This document shows positions 1 through 9,111 of a stretch of 64,000 nt of DNA, in pieces. Made by a program: the position numbers and the translations under genes. How positions within the stretch are numbered: position 1 is the first letter of the stretch; each line of letters begins with the position of its first letter. The notes below the pieces were generated by a model that was not told the DNA's origin, searched no databases, and worked only from the letters and a program-made list of their open reading frames with translations. The DNA comes from Nitzschia sp. pyKryTriq1 (Eukaryota > Bacillariophyta > Bacillariophyceae > Bacillariales > Bacillariaceae): NCBI GenBank assembly GCA_956465555.1, contig OY101120.1:1286001-1350000 (forward strand), read 5' to 3'.

Positions 1-744
1 GGGTGGTGGTGGTGGGGCTGGCTGCTGTGCTGGACGAGGACCAGAGCCGTCAGGCATAGCCCTGGAAGTTTCGATTGGGGCTGATGGGGCCAGTGCAACT
101 AACCCCGTGGGAGCACTACTTGTACTTCCATAATGCATTCGCTCCAATTCTCCCGGTTGCAAGGGGCGACGTCGTTTCCCCAAGACAGCCTGTAGCCTGT
201 CGGGGCGAGCATGAGGAGGAGGGGGGACGTATCGCGCGGGACGTTGAAATTTCCGCTGCATCAATTTTTGCATGGACGACGACACCGTGGCTCCTTGGCG
301 CGGGCTGCTGCTGCTACTGGCGACAGCGTTGCTCTGGCTTGGAGGCACCCAGGGGCCTTCAATTTGAATGAGAAATCGCTCTGTTTCTAGCTGCGTTTCG
401 CGTCCTTGTGAAAGTGCTTGCTGTTGACCTATTGTGATCTCGCACTCGTCCAAGGTGGGATCGGCGGAGCCAGGAGTTGGTTGGGCGTGGAACAGCTTGG
501 CACGGGATGAACGTAGGACCAACCGACCGTCGTGCCACAACTTTCGTTTCTGGGTCTTGTGCTTTGTGTATAGACAGGCAAACTGCGACTGCGTCTGCTG
601 TCGCTGCGAATAATGAGACGACGATGACGAGGTACCCAAACCGTCGTCACCGTCGCTGGTAGTACTCGTATTGTACCCGTACTCGTACTCGTACCCGTAC
701 AATACACTCGCATTCGCACTGGCGGCGCTACCAGTCGAAACCAT
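1..744 (-). CDS. ZGRF1/Mte1-like DUF2439-domain protein, 3' part beyond window
   Basis: An ATG at 744 (minus strand) opens a frame with no stop for all 248 codons to base 1, so the gene is partial. After a low-complexity start (residues about 14-45, Tyr/Gly/Ser-rich), residues about 52-110 match the DUF2439 domain found at the N-terminus of human ZGRF1 and yeast Mte1: FACLYTKHKTQKRKLWHDG, then RLVLRS, AKLFHA and ETERFLIQIEG, corresponding to the family's YT-x-K-x-K-x-W-x-DG and E-S-x-R-Y-L-I blocks. Members act in homologous recombination and D-loop or replication-fork metabolism. The remainder is Pro/Ser/Arg-rich and disordered-looking. Whether a ZGRF1-type helicase domain follows cannot be seen. 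The domain call comes from motif memory; family confidence is good, function is inferred. Confidence 0.72.
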   Translation of the reverse strand, partial: MVSTGSAASANASVLYGYEYEYGYNTSTTSDGDDGLGTSSSSSHYSQRQQTQSQFACLYTKHKTQKRKLWHDGRLVLRSSRAKLFHAQPTPGSADPTLDECEITIGQQQALSQGRETQLETERFLIQIEGPWVPPSQSNAVASSSSSPRQGATVSSSMQKLMQRKFQRPARYVPPPPHARPDRLQAVLGKRRRPLQPGELERMHYGSTSSAPTGLVALAPSAPIETSRAMPDGSGPRPAQQPAPPPPP

Positions 745-1321
745 ATTGGGATGCTCTGTAGACTACTTGTACTGTCTGATACACCTTGCTGCTCTATTCG
801 ATGCCGGTACCTGGTACAACTATGGATATCATACGAGTAGACCACGAGTAACCAACTCACTCATGGTCAACAATAAAAATGACAACGATGGTCCCCACCT
901 GAACCATAGTGTCGGAACTGAGAACTGTACTCGTACACGCAGGTACACTACCGGTACGTAGTTTTCCCGTCACGTCGGTGATAGCAGAAAGGATGGCGCG
1001 AAATGAATGCCACGATCCATTCGACCGAAAAGCCGTTTACTATCCAGCTGACTACCGGTATGTACTGACTGCGCATCGTGGATCACTTTGCTTTGCTCTA
1101 CTACAGTAGCTACATCGAATCGAATATATATGTAGTTTAGGCTGCGCTCTGAGGTTCGCGTACTCACCCTGGCGGTCATAGACACCCCGCGGGTTGAGAG
1201 CAGTTGGGCGTGAACCCGTGCTCTACTAGTAGCTACAGTACTTGTACCAGCAGTAAAGTACGCCACATTTTAGATTGCTACGTGAACGACGAAGGATCAC
1301 TATTTTTTAACTCTCCACTCC
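745..1321. other. Intergenic, 5' side of the DUF2439 gene
   Basis: Short overlapping open frames on both strands show no domain or splice logic. The stretch holds scattered GTAC-type steps (for example near 930-960 and 1225-1262). I see no gene in it. Confidence 0.5.
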
Positions 1322-3274
1322 TTAGATGTCCAGTTGAAAAACCTCTGACAAATCATTGGCCGTCACTCCAAATAACGTCCGAAAGATATCGTATAGAAGA
1401 AACTGACCAGCAATAATTGATCCCGCCCAGACGCATCGACTGCCCAAACCTCGAAACAAGGATCCAATCCCTCCTTCTTCTACCATATTTTGACAGGCTT
1501 GTACCACACCCAAGCGCTTGCCGCTGCCCTCGCTGCTTTGCGCCACATACGTCAGCACGGAATCGGCAGGTTGACTCACGACGGACGAGAGAGTTCCCGA
1601 AAATCCACCTGCCACTAAACTGACAGCCAGTGCCGTCCAGGTCGCATCCCGTAAGGACGGAGAGATGCCATAAATCGCGTCACAGGCTCGCTCAAAAGCC
1701 AAGAATTTAACACTTCCGAAAATCACCTGCCGAGTGAGTAAAGAGGGCAAGCCCGCGTAGACGCGGGTCCAGGATCCTTCACCTTCTGACGCAATGGCTT
1801 GGAGCGTACCTGATAAACCCATAGGTCTGTACGTAATGGGATCAGCCACCACCCGGATTCGGGCGGCTTCCAACGGAGTCAATCCCAAGCTTGCTATGAC
1901 TGCTGCCAAAGCACCTGCCATCAGAGCAATGCTATTGGTATGAGCCAACGCCCAGTCTGTCGTGAACAGAGATTGTCCCAAGTACCGTTTGAAAAAGGTA
2001 TAACTCGGATACACCGATAAACCGTACCAAAAATAGCCGGCCACAGTAGCTTGAAATCCCAGCAACAGTCCACTCAAACCCAAATCCTTGTAAATCTTGG
2101 AAGCGCCTTGCCAAATGTTACTATACTCATCCGGGCTCGTTTGTAGTTTGGTCTTGACCACATCCAAGGGTAAAACCAGCGTGTGAGTAATGGCACAACC
2201 CGTTGCCCCAGATAGTCCCAAGATAGCGTAGATTGCCGCAGAATAAGAAGGCAATTCACGGGTAAGCACCTCCGAGGCGATGGGGCCAAAGGGAGTGGCG
2301 GTAGCAGTTTGTCCAAATTCTTCGTCCAGACCGATCTGGTATAGGGAAACGGGAGGAGCGAGGGTCAACGAGTCGCCAACCACGGATACCTGGTAATAAT
2401 TAGGTAAGAGTGCCGATAAATCTTCCATCAGGATAGAGGGAACTGTGGGTATTGATCCACCCGTAGGTAGAGTCGGTGGTGACGACGATACTGATGATGA
2501 TTCGAGTATGGATTGTCGAATGGAACCTTGGGGTTGATCCTCTGGCGGCAACAAAGCGCAGAGAATTCCTATATGTCGTGGAGCCTCGGTGCCTCTATAT
2601 GTTTGCAGGAGTCTTTGAAACAACTTGCTGTATCCATCTTGTCGTTTCTCTGGAAGATAGGCGTCCAAAGATTGTTGGAGGGAAGCAGCAAACTTCCCAA
2701 AGGATTGACCTAATTGGCGCTGTTGTTTTTCTGGCGACAACAGCGACACAGACTGTATTTGGCTATGCCACCAAGATGCTACGCCTTCGTCGTAAGTAAT
2801 CAAAAAGCGTGCTAGGTATGTGCAAAAGGGGGCCGGTGTGGTAGGGGAGGAGGAAGCTGACCGTCCCGAGGGGCCCAACGATGTCCACTGGGCTTGTCCC
2901 AACTCGAGATCTTCCAGTGAGGGTGGATTGGTGGAGGTCGTTTGTGCTACGCTAGCGACAGGAAACAAGGATGCAGCCGCTGCCATGGATATCAATAGGT
3001 CCCTACGGTTCGTCGACATGTTTGGATCCTGTAGTAGACTTCCATGGCTGTGATTGTCGCATTTCTTGCTCTTGTCGTCGTTCTCTTTCGAGGTACTTTT
3101 ACCCAACATTGTTGTTGGGTGAGATTTTCGAGGAATTGCGAGAACCTGATTTTGTGTCTGGAATGCTCGACAAGTCGGTCTATCACACAACAGCCACAAT
3201 AGTGCAAATAAACTTACTCCACCGAAAACTGTCTGTCGTTTTGCCATAATTATTAATATTCGTCGGTTTCTCAT
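1322..3274 (-). CDS. Mitochondrial carrier family protein with plastid-type N-terminal extension
   Basis: Single-exon gene of 650 codons. The C-terminal 300 residues carry three carrier repeats: PLDVVKTKLQ near residue 370, LTPLEAARIRV near 465 and a weaker third, SQPADSVLTYV, near 573. These are versions of the PX[DE]XX[KR] signature, and the overall pattern is closest to phosphate or S-adenosylmethionine-type carriers. The substrate cannot be told. The N-terminus is unusual: from the second ATG (3247, residue 10), MAKRQTVFGGVSLFALLWLL is a signal-peptide-like helix followed by CRAF, the diatom bipartite plastid type, and a second hydrophobic stretch after residue 90 (DLLISMAAAASLFPVASVAQ) resembles a thylakoid or stop-transfer signal. 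About 340 residues precede the carrier domain, whereas typical carriers are about 300 residues in total. I infer a plastid-envelope carrier. Start at 3274 or 3247; the latter makes the better signal peptide. Confidence 0.85.
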   Translation of the reverse strand: MRNRRILIIMAKRQTVFGGVSLFALLWLLCDRPTCRAFQTQNQVLAIPRKSHPTTMLGKSTSKENDDKSKKCDNHSHGSLLQDPNMSTNRRDLLISMAAAASLFPVASVAQTTSTNPPSLEDLELGQAQWTSLGPSGRSASSSPTTPAPFCTYLARFLITYDEGVASWWHSQIQSVSLLSPEKQQRQLGQSFGKFAASLQQSLDAYLPEKRQDGYSKLFQRLLQTYRGTEAPRHIGILCALLPPEDQPQGSIRQSILESSSVSSSPPTLPTGGSIPTVPSILMEDLSALLPNYYQVSVVGDSLTLAPPVSLYQIGLDEEFGQTATATPFGPIASEVLTRELPSYSAAIYAILGLSGATGCAITHTLVLPLDVVKTKLQTSPDEYSNIWQGASKIYKDLGLSGLLLGFQATVAGYFWYGLSVYPSYTFFKRYLGQSLFTTDWALAHTNSIALMAGALAAVIASLGLTPLEAARIRVVADPITYRPMGLSGTLQAIASEGEGSWTRVYAGLPSLLTRQVIFGSVKFLAFERACDAIYGISPSLRDATWTALAVSLVAGGFSGTLSSVVSQPADSVLTYVAQSSEGSGKRLGVVQACQNMVEEGGIGSLFRGLGSRCVWAGSIIAGQFLLYDIFRTLFGVTANDLSEVFQLDI

Positions 3275-3982
3275 GCTTGCAGCAAGGGAAATACTTGAGA
3301 GATCTGAAGCGAAAATTGAATCTAGACAGTAAACTAAAACCTAGCACAGAACTTCTTTTTGTTGTTTCAATGCGGCTCTCCCTGGTCAGTTGTGGTTCTT
3401 GGATGGCAAATTGAAATTAATGACATCAAGTGCAAAGAAAGATCAAAGATGGTGGTGTCTGTCCCCGCGCGTCTGTCATGTCGTGTCTTCAACAACGCGA
3501 TCATTCGCGATCCACTGCCATCCGGAGTTTGTGCTGGCCTTCGTCCGTTTGGTCGAGTAGTTGTCGACCGTTAGTTAAACCTCTTGAAATATTTCGTATT
3601 TTACCGTCGCGTGAATGCTCCAAAATCTGGAACGGTTGAGTCTTGGGGAATAACGTGGATTCCTGCAGACTCCACCTCTCTCACGCGCGCCTTGTTCTCC
3701 GCACCTCCACGTGGAATACCTCATCTCCATAAGCTATCTACAAGTCCGTATATCCTTATGTACTTGGTCTATGACAGAGCGTGTGATCCCCGATTTGCCG
3801 TTATTTTCGAGTAAATTTCGAATTACTGGCTCATCGGGGAAGTGCTCGCCCGTACCAAGCTTTGAAGGGACGCTGGTCTTGTTGACGAAGGAAACTCAGA
3901 GGATGATCATGGCTCTGTCTCCATGTGGATGCAGGGGAACGAAAAGGAAAAATTAAAATATAAATTCTTCGATTCATGATGT
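3275..3982. other. Intergenic, upstream of the carrier gene
   Basis: Only short frames without domains or coding character are seen here. No RNA gene or repeat was recognised. Confidence 0.45.
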
Positions 3983-4301
3983 TTAATTGGCGAACGTAAT
4001 GTCCCAACTGTCGACATCGCCGTTGTTAAACATCGCCATGTGCCGCATCGCATTCTGCGGCATATCTTGACCGCTCGCGTGAGAAGGTTTCAAGGTCTTC
4101 TTGAAATTGGATTGAGTGACTCCTTGGTCGATCGTAGATCTTCCGGGATGGAGAGACGTATTTTTCGTTTTATACTCTAACACGCGCAATATGGTACGAT
4201 GTTCGAACGCCTTTTAAAACGAAGCAGTGAATCAACCTGCCTTCTTGGTCATTGCCGCGTCCCGGCGTTGGCGTGAACCGGTCGTCGGGACTTTTCATCA
4301 T
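3983..4301 (-). CDS. Possible small two-exon hypothetical protein (73 aa)
   Basis: The open frame 3983-4139 ends in a credible acidic/polar C-terminus (MFNNGDVDSWDITFAN) with good codon character but has no convincing ATG of its own. A GT-AG intron (4140-4236, 97 nt) joins it in frame to an upstream exon 4237-4301 that starts with tandem ATGs (MMKSPDDRFTPTPG). The splice is phase-consistent: AG plus A gives Arg. The product would be 73 residues, hydrophilic, without signal peptide or membrane segment. I do not recognise the family. The donor (GTTGAT) is weak, so the model needs transcript support. Confidence 0.35.
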
Positions 4302-5520
4302 TGGCGGGACGCTCCTAACAAACGAACGAGTTCCAACCCGCCAACGATTTTTTGTATACACTTACTTACGTGTGAACTGATACGGTTTCTGTACTTGTTT
4401 GCTACTGTAGTAAAGTAAAAGCTTTTACTCTACTATCTATTCCACTGATCTCGATGCTCGAATTGCGACGATTTGCAGAATTGTGAGCTCTCGGCTCGTT
4501 TGCAGATCGATCTCGAATGATCCTGCGATCACTCTTTCGATTGCTCGCCGTCCTCACTCATCTCTGCAGCCTGCGCCATTTCTTCCGCCCATCTACCAAT
4601 CAGATTCATTTGATGGCGTCATCATTACTCCGTCTGTCAGGCGTGCGCCTTCCATCAGGCACACCATACATATCCAATGGATAAAATAGGCAAATCCAAT
4701 CCATTGCGATAAAATTACTTAACGATTCTATGTCCTATGCGACTCTGGCACGCCAGCAACAAAATAAAACGTGATTCACAGGTAGTAGTACAATAATTGA
4801 TTTTTTGTTTCTGTCATCAAACGTAAACTGACACAACGCTAGGTTGTGAAAGATCACGGTCGGTTGCATCGGTTGTAATACGACTTGCCATCCGAATGAA
4901 ATTCCTCGTGGCGGCATGAAAAAATAATTCGGTCCCATCGATCACGTTATCTTGGAGTTGAGACGAAGTGATCGGATCGGTCACATTTTACCGAGGAAAG
5001 GGATGACAGACGGAAAAAGGACGAAAAGGGAGGAGAAGAACAAACAGACGCCGCAGACACGACAGACACTATCGATTGGATATATCATAAAAATTATTCG
5101 GATATGGAGAATTCTGAATGTTGGCCTATCCATTGGATATGCAAAACAGGCTTCCATCAGAAGCTCCTTCTGCCTCCGTCTGGCCGGCTGTCGAGTCAGA
5201 GGTACAGATCGGAATACCACTTTTGATTTTGACTATTTTGACACCTGGAACCTGGAAACTCTGAACTTGCTTGGAAGCAAGTTCAACAACAAAATCATCT
5301 TCTTTGATCCTGCGATGGCACATGGTGATTGTAGTCGACAGTATCCATGAACCAGGGACCACTTGATGGCAACAGGAGACCAACAACCAGCAGAGTGGAT
5401 CATCTCTTTCTCTTTTTGCACTCCTATCATTTTACACACAGTTATATAAAACGCTCCCACACCGTTGATTCTCGTTACATTCTATTTCATTCTTTGTTGC
5501 GCTACGAAATCACTGACATC
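4302..5520. other. Intergenic upstream of the plastid membrane protein gene
   Basis: About 1.2 kb without a supported gene. Frames at 4952-5350 and 4981-5220 overlap antisense to each other and show no domain. The last 100 bases contain TTATATAAAACG (about 5443-5454), a TATA-like element about 70 bases upstream of the ATG at 5521. Confidence 0.4.
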
Positions 5521-6152
5521 ATGACGCAAACATTCTTCAACGTTTTACTCGTTTTCGGCACTATGTTGATGAGTAGTACGTGTACTTGGGCATTTGTGGT
5601 AAAAATGCCCTCGGTTGTGCGGCATCCCTCTTCCCAGCTAGATGCCGTTGGTGCTTCTTTCTTGTCGGATGCCAACGGTCTATTGATTTCTACCATTGAC
5701 TCGGATATCGCATCCATCCCGAACGAGCAATTTGGTCTGGTTTTTGCGGGAGGAATCGTGAGTGACTAGGCGGCTTGATTTTCTTTGCGCAGAACATCTC
5801 GGTCTCTATCTAACTAATTATCATTTCCCACCGCTGCTAGATGGTCATGGTAGGCGGTGTCCTTTCGGCGGTCATTGTAGGATTCTTGCTGGAAAAGGGG
5901 GATTTGTATGCGAGTGTCGCCGCCGAATCGTATTTGCAAAGTGAGGACGATAAAGAGTTTTGGAGAGGCTTGTCAGATGAAGAGCAAGTCAAGGCAAAAG
6001 AATTGATGGAAAAGATCCGCGCATCCAAAGACGGTGGTAGTTCTCCTGAAGCCAAGCCTCAACCGTCCATGTCTGCCACGGCGTCCACAGCTAGTACGAC
6101 AGAATCGAGTCCTTCCAAACCAGCGGATATGTTCAGCGACTATGGGGATTAA
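5521..6152 (+). CDS. Small plastid-targeted single-pass membrane protein, unknown function
   Basis: Two exons, 5521-5757 and 5841-6152; the intron 5758-5840 is GTGAGT...CTAG, phase 0. The product is 182 residues. Residues 1-25 form a signal peptide (VLLVFGTMLMSSTCTW) followed by AF, the diatom plastid-import motif. The intron lies within the single predicted membrane helix (FGLVFAGGI|MVMVGGVLSAVIVGFLL, about residues 72-95). The following 35 residues are charged and helical (EDDKEFWRGLSDEEQVKAKE), and the tail is Ser/Thr/Pro-rich. The upstream frame is also open from 5347, but 5521 is the first ATG that gives a signal peptide. I recognise no named family; location in the plastid envelope or thylakoid is inference. 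Confidence 0.78.
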
Positions 6153-6364
6153 GATTACAAACAATCTCGCCTTGTCAACTGGCAACGATCGTCACTTTCA
6201 AATTGTACATTTCATGACAACGGGGCGAAAAGGGCTGAAACGACTAAGAATTACCTGCCAGTATTACTTTATGCGCCATAATAATATTTTCAGACTCCTC
6301 TCTTCTCTCAAGAGGCATTCATAGCCTCGTATATCTCTTGTCTTTCGTTCCAGTAGATTATTCG

Positions 6365-8569
6365 TCATGTTGTTTCTCGATTCCGACTAAAGTGTTCACA
6401 TACTGCTTGGAGTTGCATGGCATTGGTCTTCTGAGCCACCTGCAACAGATATTCATTGGTTTCCACGTTGATCATGCCCTGCAACAGGCTCTCACAAATC
6501 TGTTTTAGATGGTCCAAAAAGAATCGGTCCGCTAGTTCCAGGATTTCCACAGCTCGGTTCAAACACGCTTCTCGGTCTTCGCTCCCTTGTGGGTCGAGTT
6601 TGGGAGGAGTTCCAGTGTAGATGTAAAGAAGGGTTGCCAAAAACGCTTCGTACGAACAATCAGGGATGTCGATTTCCATGGAATCGGATTCGCGGAATCC
6701 TGACGTAAACATAGCACGAAAACAATCCGAGACAATCGAGAGAACCATCTTGTGGCCATATACCTTTTGCCCTTGGACGATGAAGGTTACATCCGAAAAT
6801 TCTTCGTCATTGAAAAAGTGCCGAAGCCGTCGTTCCACAAGCTGTAAACTCGTGGGTTCCGTGACTCGAGCCTGTGGGGGAGGGTCAGTATCTAGGACGT
6901 ACTGGTCACTCAAATAATCCGAACCACACGAACCACCAAAAACGAAAATTTTGCGATGTACTGCTGTGGCAGTGTGGCCAGCTCTTCTACCTGGACCACG
7001 ACCATCTACAATGACAGTGGGAACCGTATCTTCATCATTGGGGTTGGGAGAGGCCGCCACGGCGGCACCCCGCGGCCGGATGGCCATTTCGCGCGATCTC
7101 CAGTCAGCACGGGATGCTGTAAACGATCCTTGCCGGTTGTTGTCGCTGTGACTGATGTCCATGTCTGTGGCATTTCCTAGGTCTTGCATGGGCTAAGGAG
7201 CACAACAAAGAGAGAATGTTGAGCCGACCATTCCGGTTCTCGGCACGAATACTGATGCACAAATCGAAATGTACTGCAGACACGTTCTTACCATATCGCC
7301 AGATGAATCATCGTATCCTCCAAACCGCCACTGAGGCCGAAAATTATCCGCCTCCGCGTGATGTTCTCGGTGATGATTTTGATCTCCTTCGAACCGGCCG
7401 TGCCTGCCACCACTGTTGCTGCCAGCTTCCGAAGTTACGGCTTGTGTGACGTCTAGCCACGCCATTTCTTGACGATCTAAAATCTGCAAGTCGTGAAAGC
7501 ATTTCGAACTAGTACCACTGCCGCCAAATAGAAAAAGGCGCCCTCGCAATGCCGTCAAAGTCATACCTGCCCGCGGATGTGGCAATACTCCACCGACCTT
7601 CGGACAAGTCCAAGTCGACGTCGCAACATTAAGTATATGTATGTCATTAAGTCGTTCTGTCCCGTTCCTGATTTTGGTTTTGGTTGAAGAGGACAGTCAG
7701 AACGTGGACGAGTGCGTGCGAACACTAGTTCGTACCAAAATATAGATTTACTCACCATCCTCCAAAGATGAATAGCTCTCCTGTTTCCTCCAACAGGGCA
7801 CTGGAATGATTGGCCCGCTGTTGAGGATGTTGCCCGACAGTATGAACTTTCCGCCAGGTCAAAGTTTTGGCGGAGAGTGCATGCAGGTCGTTCAAATACT
7901 CCCGACCATTCCCACTTTTTAATCGAACACAGTACGGCTAATGTTGAGACAATTGCAAGGTATGGCACAAAGTGATATGCATGGATGAAACATCAAACCT
8001 GCTGAGCCCTGCATGCACAACTAAACTTACCCACGGAAGACGTATACTTCTTTTCTCTGCGGTACGTAGTCGGCCGAATGCATATTACACGGTCCCGGCG
8101 CGGTGCCTTTCAATTGAGGTTTCATCCATTTCATCTTTTTCCCGCCTTGGGAGATATCAAGCACATAAAACTCCGAAGACGCAAACGGGCCCGTGCCCAG
8201 CCAGCCGCCAATGATGATAATTCTAGCATTTTCTTCGTCGTCCGGGTCCGCCGCCAGGGTTGCGCTGTGCCCGTTTCGGCCGGGCGGAGGATTGCCTGTC
8301 ACCATGATGGAAGTGTCGACACCGTGGCTGCTGCTGTGGTAGATATCGTGCGGGTGGTTGTTCCCAACGCCTCCCACATGGTGCGGCCGGATCCACCGTT
8401 CGTCTTGAATATTGTACAGAAGGAGCGTATCGTGATTCTTACTGCCGTCATAGCCACCAAAACAGTACAAATAGCCGTTGAAATGGGTCACAGAATGATT
8501 CTTGATGGTGGGAGCTGGAGGACTGTCTCGGGGGCTGATGCTCGGCTCGGCCCATCGCATAGTCTCCAT
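6365..8569 (-). CDS. Kelch-repeat protein with C-terminal BTB/POZ domain
   Basis: Four exons: 8031-8569, 7756-7914, 7292-7667 and 6365-7192 (introns GT-AG, phases 2, 2, 0), giving 633 residues. Kelch blades are marked by YCFGGYDG, IIIGGWLG, FRGGNGREYLNDLHAL, FGGWNGTERLNDIHIL, FLFGGSGTS, FGGYDDSSG and FVFGGSCG, roughly residues 20-465. A BTB domain follows at about 480-585 (FSDVTFIVQG, VYGHKMVLSIVSDCFRAMF), then a BACK-like helical tail. Such proteins usually bring substrates to CUL3 ubiquitin ligases, although here the order is Kelch then BTB, as in LZTR1-like and plant ARIA-like proteins, not the BTB-BACK-Kelch order of KLHL proteins. The frame stays open upstream of the ATG to about 8650 (PFDPTVTKTRS), so an additional 5' exon is possible. 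Confidence 0.88.
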
Positions 8570-8786
8570 CTTGGGTACGAGTAGGACTGAGCGAGTCTTT
8601 GTGACAGTGGGATCAAAGGGTTTGCTGTTGGCGTTTTCTCGCCATTAATACTACTACAAGAGACCTGTACTCGTACTGCGAAGAAAGGGGAGGTACAAGT
8701 AGTGGGTGAGTTGATTGTGATCGTGATGATCACTAAATTCTTTCTTCATCATCGATCACATCAACGACGTGGTTTTCCGCGGTTTC

Positions 8787-8966
8787 CTAGCCCGCCCGCC
8801 CGCATCTATCCGGCCGGGGAGGAGATACGGACGATATGTACCAGGACACGTAGAGTTTGTGCGTAATGCGCGCGATGTCGCGCAGGTGGTAAATCATCGA
8901 GCTTCCAAGAAAAGCGAACGTCAAGTCGAAGGGGTCCACGCCCTCCAATGAACGCTCCAAAATCAT
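8787..8966 (-). CDS. Small open frame (59 aa) in the Kelch/TPR divergent promoter
   Basis: ATG at 8966, stop at 8787. The peptide has protein-like composition in its first 45 residues (DPFDLTFAFLGSSMIYHLRD, THKLYVSWYISSVS) and a low-complexity end. It could be a separate small gene, a 5' exon of the Kelch-BTB gene downstream on the same strand, or chance. No family recognised. Confidence 0.25.
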   Translation of the reverse strand: MILERSLEGVDPFDLTFAFLGSSMIYHLRDIARITHKLYVSWYISSVSPPRPDRCGRAG

Positions 8967-9111
8967 TTTTTTCGTTTTTCACTTTCTCATTTCTCGCTTT
9001 GTGCTTTGTGCCTTACTCTTACTCCTGAAGGCTAGCTTCGATTCCTTCTTGCAACCAAACCACCGTGTTCCCACCATTGACAACAAACGACCACATACAC
9101 TTTTGCCTATC

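Noticed and set aside
429-860. 143-codon minus-strand frame at 429-860
   Set aside because: It overlaps the DUF2439 gene on the same strand in another frame, has no domain, and includes translated GTAC repeats (many Val/Tyr/Thr/Gly repeats). Shadow frame.
4200-4212. TTCGAA-containing box as tRNA T-arm
   Set aside because: No acceptor-stem pairing, D-arm or anticodon arm at proper distances. No convincing tRNA, rRNA or snRNA was found anywhere in the window by eye.
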